Positions 55,313 through 64,000 of a stretch of DNA of 64,000 nt are shown here, piece by piece. Every line of letters begins with the position of its first letter. Positions within the stretch are counted from its first letter, which is position 1. This DNA comes from Rhabdophis nuchalis (lineage: Eukaryota > Chordata > Lepidosauria > Squamata > Natricidae). A program made the translations under genes and the position numbers. Below the pieces are notes generated by a model. The model did not search any database. It saw nothing but the letters and a program-made list of their open reading frames with translations, and was not told the DNA's origin. The stretch spans positions 39,394,605-39,458,604 of the forward strand of contig CM077643.1 in NCBI GenBank assembly GCA_039707465.1. The letters run 5' to 3'.

Positions 55313-56068
55313 AACCAGGGCCTGGTGATTGGAACTTTGGACCCAGGTCATAAGTACCTCTGAGGAAGTCAGTTGTAACTTTAAATAGTTGCTAAAGTAA
55401 GTAAAGGACATCCTGTAGTCTACACTAACCTAGAAGAACACGATGGGAAATAAATGAGAAAAGGCAATCCTGAAGGATATCGAGAAGAGAAATTTTGAGT
55501 TGAGTTCTCTTCCATCCATATGTTATGACTTGATTCCTGATAAACTTGTTAACAATGCAAGTCTATAATAGCACATAGATTTTCTATATGCCCACTTTCA
55601 GAATAATGCAAGCTATAGAAACGAACTGGAAACCCTAATATCAATATTTCAATTTCTTGCCTGTAGGAATTGTCTGCTTGGTTTGGTGCATTTAGAAGTA
55701 ATTACTCTGAACAGTTATGTAAAATGTTCCACTTTCCCCATGAAATCTTTCTCACATCTTGCATCTGCTTGAATTTCGAAAAGAAATGCTGAAGGAGAGT
55801 GGGAGGATTAAATTGCAAGAACTGTTTCTGTGCCAAAAAAAAAAAAGCCTTCTACTATTATTCCTAAAATTTGATGAAAGATGATTTGCTTTCACTTAAT
55901 TTTTTTCAAACAAAACAAGGCCATAGCTATTGATCTCTGCTGCCCATTATGGCATTAGTCAATTGAATGTTTTACAAGGCACTTTCTAGTAAGATAACTA
56001 AGATGTAGAACAGGTTACTAACTTTTGTTACACCTCATGATGGTAAGGGCATTCCTCCAACTAGGAAG
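55313..56068. other. No gene recognised
   Basis: A stretch at 55340-55400 recalls the Tc1/mariner-like MITE at 48190. The rest is apparently single-copy. Confidence 0.4.
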
Positions 56069-56173
56069 AATAGAATACAACAGAATAGAATGGAATGGAA
56101 TGGAATGGAGCGGAGCGGAGCGGAACAGAGCAGAGCAGAGCAGAGCAGAACAGAACAGGACAGGACAATATAG
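56069..56173. repeat. Mutating pentamer array
   Basis: Twenty-one consecutive pentamers stay in phase but change by steps: AATAG, AATAC, AACAG, AATGG (four), AGCGG (three), AACAG, AGCAG (four), AACAG (two), GACAG, GACAA, TATAG. It is the 3' tail of the adjacent minus-strand LINE. Confidence 0.93.
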
Positions 56174-56950
56174 AATTCTTTATTGGCCAAGGGTGATTGG
56201 ACACAGAAGGAATTTGTCTTTGGTGCATATGCTCTCAGGGTACATAAAAAGACAAGATACATTTGTCACGAATCATAAGGTACAACACTTAATGATAGTC
56301 ATAGGGTATCAATAAGCAATCCAATCATAGTAGGAAACAATCAATATACATTGTAAGGATACAAGCAACAAAGGTACAGTCATGCAGTCATAAGTGGGAT
56401 GAGATGGGTGATAGGAATGAGACGATTAATAGTAATAGTAGCACAGACTTAGTACATAGTTTGACAGTGTTGAGGGGATTATTTATTTAGCAGAGGGATG
56501 GTGTTCAGGAAAAAACTGTTCTTGTGTCTAGTTGTTTTGGTGTGCAGTGCTCTATAGTGTCATTTTGAAGGTAGGGGTTGAAACAATTTATGACTAGGAT
56601 GCGAGGGGTCTGTAAATATTTTCACGGCCCTCTTTTTGACTCGTGCAGCATAGAGGTCCTCAACGGAAGGCAGGTTGGTAGTAATTGTTTTTTCTGCAGT
56701 TCTGATTATCCTCTGAAGTCTGTGACTGTCTTGTTGGGTTGCAGAACCAAACCAGACAGTTATAGAGTTGCAGATGACAAACTCAATAATTCCTCTGTAG
56801 AACTGTATCAGCAGTTCCTTGGGCAGTTTGAGCTTTCTGAGTTGTTGCAGAAAGAACACTCTTTGTTGTGCTTTTTTGATGACTTTTTGATGTTAGGTGT
56901 CCATTTTAGGTCTTGAAATATAATAGAACCTAGAAATTTGAAGGTTAGGG
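56174..56950 (-). mobile_element. LINE with AATAG-type tail, truncated
   Basis: The minus strand encodes FLLQQLRKLKLPKELL, QFYRGIIEF, AVRFGSA-like VWFGSATQQD, RIIRTAEKTI and DPSHPSHKLF, a C-terminal reverse transcriptase region with its 'ccaagggtgattggacac' 3' UTR. It belongs to the CR1/L2/Rex group. The exact family is uncertain. Confidence 0.8.
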
Positions 56951-57349
56951 TTGTAGGAAGTATATATAAAGTATTATGTGTGCAGTAAATAAAGAAACAA
57001 AATTGATAGGGCAAAGAATGAATTGATTTTTAATGAACGTGGACTGAATATGTGAGTGTTATGTTGGAGTGACTTGATAATAAAGAATATGAAAGGTGAT
57101 TGAATCACACAGCAAATGCAGTTATGTGTGAAAGTGTTTGTTTTATCTGGATTTTGAAATTTTTGTGTATCTTTATCATTGAGTGTTAACAGACCTTCTT
57201 ATGGGTCCTACTAACATACAAAAGGAATTCAAATGAATAAACAACATCTTAATGTAAGGCTTGTTTAATTTAATTCATAAACAAAAGTCAGCCAACATAT
57301 GATTTCCAGTCTGAAAAAGTCATTATCCTTTTAATAACTGCTTTCACCA
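56951..57349. other. No gene recognised
   Basis: Apparently single-copy AT-rich sequence. Confidence 0.45.
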
Positions 57350-58000
57350 TCTTTGGCAACATTAGTGGCAACTAAATGCTTTTCCGTAATTAATTGGTCT
57401 TTCACATTTCTATACCGGGAATTTTGATTCATTTTTCATAGTAAACTGTTTCAACTCAGTAACATTTATGAATGTTCTTGCATGAACCATTCACATCAGA
57501 TGCTACCGTAACATTTTTATTTGGATTAAGTCTGGATTTTGATTTAGCCATTTCAAAATATTGGATTAGTTCTTCAATCATTCTTTGTAAAGCTGTTTGT
57601 AGGTTTTTCAACGCTGTTTTGCTTCATGACTCACTTCCATTTCAACTGGTGGACAGATGGCCCGATCGTCTCCTGATACAAAGTGGAATTCATACTTCCT
57701 TCAGTTATGGCAAGCCATACAGTTCACGGGAATCAAATAATCCTCAAATAACAATACTACCTCTTTCACAATGAACAATTAATATCAGGTTTTTTTAAAA
57801 TTGTAAAATGCAACACTTGATTTCTGCCAGCCATAATGACACCTATCATGGAACACCAATACTGATCTGTCCATGGAATACAACTTATAGAGAACTGCAG
57901 GACCCTTCAAATGTTTTGGGACAATTTGTGACAAGTATCATTTTGTTTAGTGAGTCATGACTTCCACTTGTTATTCTTCCATGAATTCTACACTTATTCA
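57350..58000 (-). mobile_element. Decayed Tc1-like transposase region
   Basis: The minus strand keeps the order of a Tc1-type transposase at the nucleotide level: a 'ccatctgtccacc' block near 57650, a 'gccataactgaagg' block near 57700, and a GGACAGATCAG region near 57865. Stops are frequent. No terminal repeats were found. Confidence 0.4.
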
Positions 58001-58309
58001 ATATAATTACGTTGATTCACTGACAATTTATCAAGGCAAAAGAAGGTTACAGCTCTCTGGTATTTGGTTGCATCATGTAGGCAGCCAGGGATAGAGATAT
58101 ATTCCGTTCCAGGGCCTTGGATTACGTTGTTAGGCCTCTGTTGGATATGTTGACAAGTGTGAGTGTTGTTTCCCGGATTCTCCATCCTGTTCTTTATTCT
58201 TTTCTTCTTTATAATTCTGCCCTATAATTCTGTGTATTTTGATTAGGGTTTTAGTGAGCTATCCAAAGTCAGTTTGGAGTAGAGCGGAATCTAAATTAAA
58301 TTAGCATAT

Positions 58310-58700
58310 TGATGATACTAAATACTGTGCTCATGACTTACTTCACCTAGTGGTTTCATGTATTTGGTAAGTAGAAGTGAGGGGAGAATTGAGCCTTGAG
58401 GCACCCTGAAATGTATAGATCTAAATCTGGATTCCCTCTCCCAATTATCAACATTGAATGGAAGCAGCTTGGAGGAAGAAGAAGGAAAACCACAGTAAAA
58501 CTGCCACCCGCTTCTAAACCTGAAAGCCAATCGAAAAGGACACTATGTTTGATGGTACTGAAAGTCACTGAGGGTTCAAGGAAGGCCAGGATGGCTCACT
58601 CCCATTCTAACCCTACTATTGACCATCAGCAAGTGTGATACAACTTTTTCAATACTATAACCCATCCTGAAATTGGAGTGAAAGGATTCTAGGTGGACTT
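58310..58700 (-). mobile_element. Decayed L2-like reverse transcriptase piece
   Basis: The minus strand reads FRVPQGSILP, YMKPLGEVSHE and, upstream, FSTIKHSVLFDWLSGL, matching the motif A to motif B part of L2 at 42500-42720. It is much older than the other L2 copies. Confidence 0.75.
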
Positions 58701-59343
58701 CTTTCCAGAACCTCTTGGAACTACAAGTCTATCATCTTCTCAGCAACTCAAGAGAAATTAAACTAAAACACAGGTAGCAGAATTCATAACCTTAAAACAG
58801 TGTCTGCTTCCTGAAGGCCAATAAATTCATAGTTTTCCAAGGAACCAGAGCAAGACTATATCGCAATCAATTTCATAAGACAGAGTTTCTCTCCAAATTA
58901 GGGTGTCTTCTAGGATCCATGTAAACAGAGATTATCAACAGGTGTAATTTGATCAAATGCCATTGTTATTTGTTCATTCCAAATGGTGAACTAAGGTCTT
59001 GGAAGAGCAACAGAGAACAGCCACAAGTTCCTTCTAAAACCTATCTAGGTCCATCAGGATCTGGGATGAACCCATTCAATATTTTTATTTATGTTTATTT
59101 AATAGATTTAATAGATCATTTCTCCCTGTAGCAGATAGAAACAACATCCCAAGATTAACTGAAAAATGATCTTTGTATGCCATTGGACTTACAGTAACAT
59201 ACTCCATCTCCAGATCCTGTAACCACTGCCCTGAGCCAAACCCCAAATCTAATGTGTGAGTTAGGCCACCAATAGTCTAGATCCATAGTTACTATGCTGG
59301 TCATGAAATTCTGATCTGCCTAAATCCTGGCCCAAAGAAGAGA
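58701..59343. other. No gene recognised
   Basis: It may hold more of the decayed L2 upstream region, but nothing specific can be shown. Confidence 0.4.
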
Positions 59344-59351
59344 GGTTGAAG

Positions 59352-59759
59352 TAGTGGTGGGATTCATTTTTTTTTACTACCAGTTCTGTGGGCATGGCTT
59401 AGTGCAGGGGTCTGCAAAGTGGGCTCTTTTAAGACTGGTGGACTTCAACTCCCAGAATTCCCCAGCCAGCATGGCTTGGTGGGCATGGCCTGGTGGGTAT
59501 AGCAGGGGAAGAACACTGCAAAATCTCCATTCCTTCCCCACTCCAGGGGAAGGGCACTGTAAAATCCTCATTACCACCCCACTCCAGGGGAAGGTTAGTG
59601 CAAAATCTCCATTTCCTCTCAAACAGCTGGGACTCGGGAAGCAGAGAATAGATGGGGGCGGGGCCAGTCATAGGTGGTATTTCCCAGTTCTCCGAACTAC
59701 TCAAAATTTCCATAACTGGTTCTCCAGAACTGGTCAGAGCCTGTTGAATATCACCTCTG
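59352..59759. mobile_element. hAT-like MITE with a half-palindrome inside
   Basis: It runs from 'tagtggtgggattca' to 'gaatatcacctctg'. The flanks ggttgaag (59344-59351) and ggttgatg (59760-59767) match at 7 of 8. At 59405-59470 it holds only the left arm of the MITE family seen at 50437. Confidence 0.88.
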
Positions 59760-60061
59760 GGTTGATGTGTACCAGAATTACAAGCCTGGCGAACTCCACT
59801 GACAACTCACCCTCAACATGAAACAGTTTAAGTTGGGGAAGCAGCTGTGAGGCAAGAAGATGGTACATTACAAACAACCCCATCTGATCTCCAGTGTTCA
59901 GCTTCATAAGGAATGCTTTACATTCAGCTCTCTGTAGGCCAGCATCCCTCAGAGCTACCAACATTTTTCACCAATGACAAAAACTGCTCCATCACAGGAT
60001 TGAAACTGGCACCATGCATGAAATGCAAGTGGGGACCTTGTTGCAAGAAAGATCTTCCCCG

Positions 60062-60425
60062 GTCCAAGTTCCAAGCCCAAAATTTCTGTTGCTAAGCGAG
60101 ACATCTATTAAGTGAGTTTTGCCCCTTTTTATGAACTTTCTTACCACCGTTGTTAAGTGAATCACTTCAGTTGTTAAATTAGTAACTTCCCCATTGACTT
60201 TGCTTGCCAGAAGGTTGCAAAGGATGATCACACAATGCAACCATCATCAATATGTTGCAAATTTGCACACACAAAAAGTTGAAAAGCATCTGAATTTTGA
60301 TCCACGTGACTATGAAGATGCTGAAATGGTCGTAAGTGCAAAAAACGGTCATAAGTCACTTTTTCCCGTGCCAGTGTAACTTCAAACAGACACTAAATTG
60401 TCATAAGTCAAGGACTTTCTGTATT
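60062..60425 (+). mobile_element. Tc1/mariner-like MITE, degraded
   Basis: 'ccaaaatttctgttgctaagcgag', 'ttaagtgagttttgcccc', 'cttgccagaaggttgcaaa' and 'cataagtcaaggactttctgta' follow the 48190 copy. Confidence 0.75.
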
Positions 60426-61399
60426 GTTCCCCAACAAAATTTTCCTTTACAAGATTATGCCTCTGGATTGAATGAGCCTTAAAACTTTACAGATGAGTTT
60501 GCAACCTTTTCCAAATGAAAAAGTGAGAAAATATGTGTTTTATGTAGTTTCTCAGGAATCTCTTTTGAGCAGGACATCATGTTCTTTTAGAATCTGTATG
60601 GTGAGAACTCCTTTGCAATGAGGGCAGCTAACATTTATGAGATTTATATAGTGCAGGGCTGGCCTAAATCACATCTAATGAGCACTCATATTCTATCCTC
60701 TGCTAGTTATTCCTTTAATTAAATTGATTGACCTGGGAGGAGAGGGGTTATTATTGCATTTCAGCTCTGATACTTCACATGTTGGATAACTCTAAATAAT
60801 GAATGAAAGAAGCACCAAACCTTAATGCTATTTATTCATTTAGGCTCCCTGTATAAATTCCTAGTAGTCTCAGGAGGCCCTGATAAATTTTTAGCAGAGA
60901 AAATGTGCACAAACATTCAGAAAATCTGAAAAGAGAGGTGGGTGCAATCAGATGAAATGAAGAAGGGAAAAATAAAATAAAATAAGCCCCACTGCAGAAT
61001 AGCATTTGCATGAGGAAAAATGGCATAAAAAAGAATGACATCAGACAATTTTTTCTGGGGATATTTAATTTTTTTCTTCATTTAAATATTATGTAGATTA
61101 GGGTACATTGTGTACAAAACATCCATATGGTAGTGAAAGTTGCAAATGAAAATAGAAGCATTTTAATTTTTGTATCCTTTTTATTGAAAGAACATTGATG
61201 TGCCCTACCAACAGACTGAGATAGACTACAGCCTATTTGTAATGGACTGTGCAGATGGCCTTGGGGGGAAGAGGAGAAGAGATACTGCCAGGGAAACAAT
61301 AAGATAAGAGAGGCAGGACCCCCCAGTGGCTCAATGGTCAGAGAAAGAAACCTAGGCAGAGCCTGCTCTAATGGATCAAGCAGTTAAAAAGAGCAGTGG
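60426..61399. other. No gene recognised
   Basis: High-complexity, apparently single-copy sequence. 60640-60730 is a possible noncoding conserved stretch, which is inference. Confidence 0.35.
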
Positions 61400-61500
61400 G
61401 AACTTTGTACTTCCAGAGGTACAAGATTCTGTTAATGTAGCCTTATATTGAAAGAGAATTAGCTCATCTAGTTATGTTTCCTGTCTAGGTTACCCCGGAG
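61400..61500 (+). repeat. Unclassified repeat, copy 2
   Basis: 'caagattctgttaatgtagcc' and 'gaaagagaattagctcatctagt' match the copy at 22440-22545. Confidence 0.45.
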
Positions 61501-61778
61501 GGCTGACATCAATCTTGCAAGTGTGAAAGTACACAATTCCTTCCGCTTTTATAACTGCTTGATCCATTTGGAAGGATCTTTCTAAAGTTCCTTTCTCTGA
61601 CTGTTAAGACACTGGGGGGCTCATGCCTCACTTTTCTGATTGCTTCCTGGGCAGCATCTCTTCACTTATTTCCCCAAGGTCATTCACGCATTCTATTAGA
61701 ATAATATGAGAATAGCACAGACCACATTTGGGGTCTTTCCTCTTGCACTTCACAATGCAAATATAGATTATTGTGGTC

Positions 61779-61918
61779 CAGAGGTGGTATTCAGCATGTT
61801 TTTGAGGCCAAGAGCAAGTGCGGAAGGCATGCATGCAAGCAAAGTGCATGTGCAGAAGGCCAGTGAGTGGGCGCGCATGGAACAAACCAGTGGTAATGGA
61901 ATGTGAAATCCACCGCTG
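61779..61918. mobile_element. hAT-like MITE
   Basis: It runs from 'cagaggtggtattcag' to 'gaaatccaccgctg'. The flanks ttgtggtc (61771-61778) and ttgtagtt (61919-61926) match at 6 of 8. Confidence 0.78.
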
Positions 61919-62034
61919 TTGTAGTTCCTTCCATCTCTACAATGTTTATGAATCTGGCCTGTGAGGGGCAAAAAACATGGCTTTTGTTATTTGTTAACTA
62001 ACATAGTTAGTTTGTATTTTAATCTGATTTACTT

Positions 62035-62255
62035 TTACTTTACTTTTACTTTTATTAAATTTATATACCGCGCCACTCTCCCAAAAGACACTCGGGGCGG
62101 TGCACAGGAAAGATAAAATATGCATATAACAAATACAAATAATAAATATATCATAAATATTCTAAAAGCTTATTAAATTAACCCAACCCTGTGCTAAAAC
62201 CAATTTAAAACCCCATTATTAAAACCTAATTCAATTTAAAACCAGTTGATAACAT
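62035..62255 (-). mobile_element. L2 3' UTR only
   Basis: The reversed hairpin 'tatataccgcgcc..ggggcggtgcacagg' and the AT-rich 3' UTR as at 41440-41590 are present. The tail on the plus strand is (TTTAC)n. Confidence 0.85.
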
Positions 62256-62859
62256 AGTCTCGGAAGTTAATTTATATTTTAAGATTTATATTCTTTCTTT
62301 TAAAGTGATGTTCAAGATTTATTCGCTTTTAACATTCCTAAACTGATAAACAAGCTGGAGACTAGTTCCTGATAAGAAAAGTTTGTTAGCACAAATTGGG
62401 GTCTGCTTTATCTCTAGTGAACCCTAAACAAACTTTCTCCTTACAATTTATTCCCCTACAGACCTCATTTTAATCAACACATGCGCTGTTATCCTGTCCA
62501 ATCAATTTTCCTCTTTCAGACTTCTTTGTTATGTTAACTCTCAAAGGGGATGTAAGCTAAAGTTTGGGGGTTCCCTCTTTGAATGAGGAATCCCTTTTGT
62601 CTGAATATTCTGATAAATTATAATAAAATGATCTTCCTGTTTCAGTTTGTCTCACCGGAAAATATGCACACCAAGGCACAAGCCTGAAAGAGCCATATTT
62701 GGCCATCCCTTGTCTATTTTCTGCCCCGCCCTATGATAGTGATTTCATCTAGTGCTGGAGCCATGAGTGAGGCAGACATAAGTTATTCTTTGCTGTACTC
62801 GAATTAAATTAATAGTCCTCAACTTTTTTCCACATCATCCAAAGTAGCCTCAAGGCATA
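62256..62859. other. No gene recognised
   Basis: Apparently single-copy. Confidence 0.45.
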
Positions 62860-63728
62860 CTGGCAGGAATAGCCAACACTCCAGAAGATAGGCTTAAGAT
62901 ACAGAAGGATCTTGACAAACTTGAACATTGGGCACTATCTAATAAAATGACATTCAATGGTGAAAAGAGTAAGGTTCTACATTTAGGCAGGAAAAACAAA
63001 ATGCACAGGTACAGTATAGGTGGTACCTTGGTCAATAGCAGTAACTGTGAAAGGGATCTTCGAGTCCTAGTGGACAACCATTTAAATATGAGCCAGCAGT
63101 GTGCAGCAGCTGCCAAAAAAGACAACACAGTTCTAGGCTGCATAAACAGAGGGATAGAATCTAGATCACGTGAAGTGTTAATACCACTTTATAATGCCTT
63201 GGTAAGGCCACACTTGGAACACTGCATGCAGTTTTGGTCACCACGATGTAGAAAAGATGTGGAGACTCTGGAAAGAGTGCAGAGAAGAGCAACAAAGATG
63301 ATTAGGGGACTGGAGACTAAAACATATGAAGAATGGTTGCAGGAACTGGGTATGTCTAGTTTAATGAAAAGAAGGACTAGGGGAGACATGATAGCAGTCT
63401 TCCAATATCTCAAGGGTTGCCACAAAGAAGCGGGAGTCAAACTATTCTCCAAGGTACCTGAGGGCAGAACAAGAAGCAATGGGTGGAAACTAATCAAGGA
63501 GAGAAGCAACTTAGAACTGAGGAGAAATTTCCTGACAGTTAGAACAATTAATCAGTGGAACAGCTTCCCTCCAGAAGTTGTGAATGCCCCAACACTGCAA
63601 GTCTTTAAGAAGTTGTTGGATAGCCATTTGTCTGAAATGGTATAGAGCTTCCTGCCTAGGCAGGGAGTTGGGCTAGAAGACCTCCAAGGTCCCTTCCAAC
63701 TCTGCTATTGTATTGTATTGTATTGCAT
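62860..63728 (+). mobile_element. CR1 LINE 3' end with AATAC-type tail
   Basis: A 232-codon frame (62947-63645) encodes MTFNGEKSKVLHLGRKNK, NCERDLRVLVDNHLN, LVRPHLEHCMQFWSPRC, RRATKMIRGL and SNGWKLIKERSNLEL. An upstream in-phase piece reads DLDKLEHWALSNK. The 3' tail is (TATTG)n at 63705-63725. Confidence 0.94.
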
Positions 63729-64000
63729 GTAAAATGTTACGCTTTCTAACCCATTCCCTTGGAGGGATGTCAGAGGACTGGAAGTGACTGAGATCAAGGG
63801 CGATAGAGGTAGATGAGGATCAGCCCAGAAGAGAACAAACGTTGCTTGAAAGATGGAGCATTTCAGCTCAGCAGTGGGAAACAGCCCATGCACTGACTCA
63901 TATATCCTTAGTTCCCAGCATTGACTACAGCTCTTCTCACACACCGAAACAATGAAACAGCAGGACTGAAGGACACCAAGTTAAGGAAGTTGGTTTCGAA
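63729..64000. other. No gene recognised
   Basis: Apparently single-copy to the window end. Confidence 0.4.

Overview
This is a repeat-dense window from a vertebrate nuclear genome, almost certainly a squamate reptile and probably a snake. The identification rests on repeat content: L2 and CR1 LINEs at high copy, CR1-type LINEs tailed by AATAG/AATAC pentamers (a known snake trait), Sauria-type and CORE/MIR-like tRNA-derived SINEs, a chromodomain-bearing Tf1/sushi-type Gypsy element, and many hAT-like MITEs. No host protein-coding exon, rRNA or functional tRNA gene could be supported. Every long open frame recognised here belongs to a transposable element or is low-complexity sequence.

Layout. 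1-6 kb: SINE, 40-unit ATT tract, L2, rearranged CR1, CR1 split by a MITE. 6-11 kb: two hAT-like MITEs (one inside the other), a MITE split by an L1 tail, a badly decayed LINE, SINE plus L2. 12.5-14.6 kb: a head-to-tail run of truncated L2 copies. 14,655-20,465: a near-complete Gypsy element with 381-bp LTRs and a 5-bp target duplication, interrupted in pol by a CR1 3' end. 21-28 kb: a MITE with an exact 8-bp duplication; a Rex1-like LINE split by an L1 that is itself split by a solo LTR; a Penelope-like fragment; a second LTR split by a MITE. 28-35 kb: a TA-flanked MITE, fold-back repeats, a CR1 with an AATAG tail, microsatellites. 35-40 kb: CR1 copies with nested MITEs and a complex fold-back block. 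41-45 kb: an L2 with an uninterrupted 735-codon reverse transcriptase frame inserted in a SINE, and a second L2. 46-64 kb: a 1.1-kb hAT-like MITE with internal hairpins, more MITEs, CR1 copies with AATAC tails, a LINE with a remarkable pentamer array, and decayed Tc1- and L2-like pieces.

The elements interact by nesting rather than as operons. The strongest signals are these: (1) the Gypsy element lacks a tRNA primer site but has a 10-nt sequence just after its 5' LTR complementary to a site about 25 nt downstream of a TATA-like box, which fits self-priming; (2) hAT-like MITEs split into two cohorts by target-site duplication, one always nnnTAnnn and the other never; (3) hammerhead-like cores recur in several repeat families; (4) each L2 copy carries a different 3' tandem tail. 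Family names come from recognition of motifs, not a database search.
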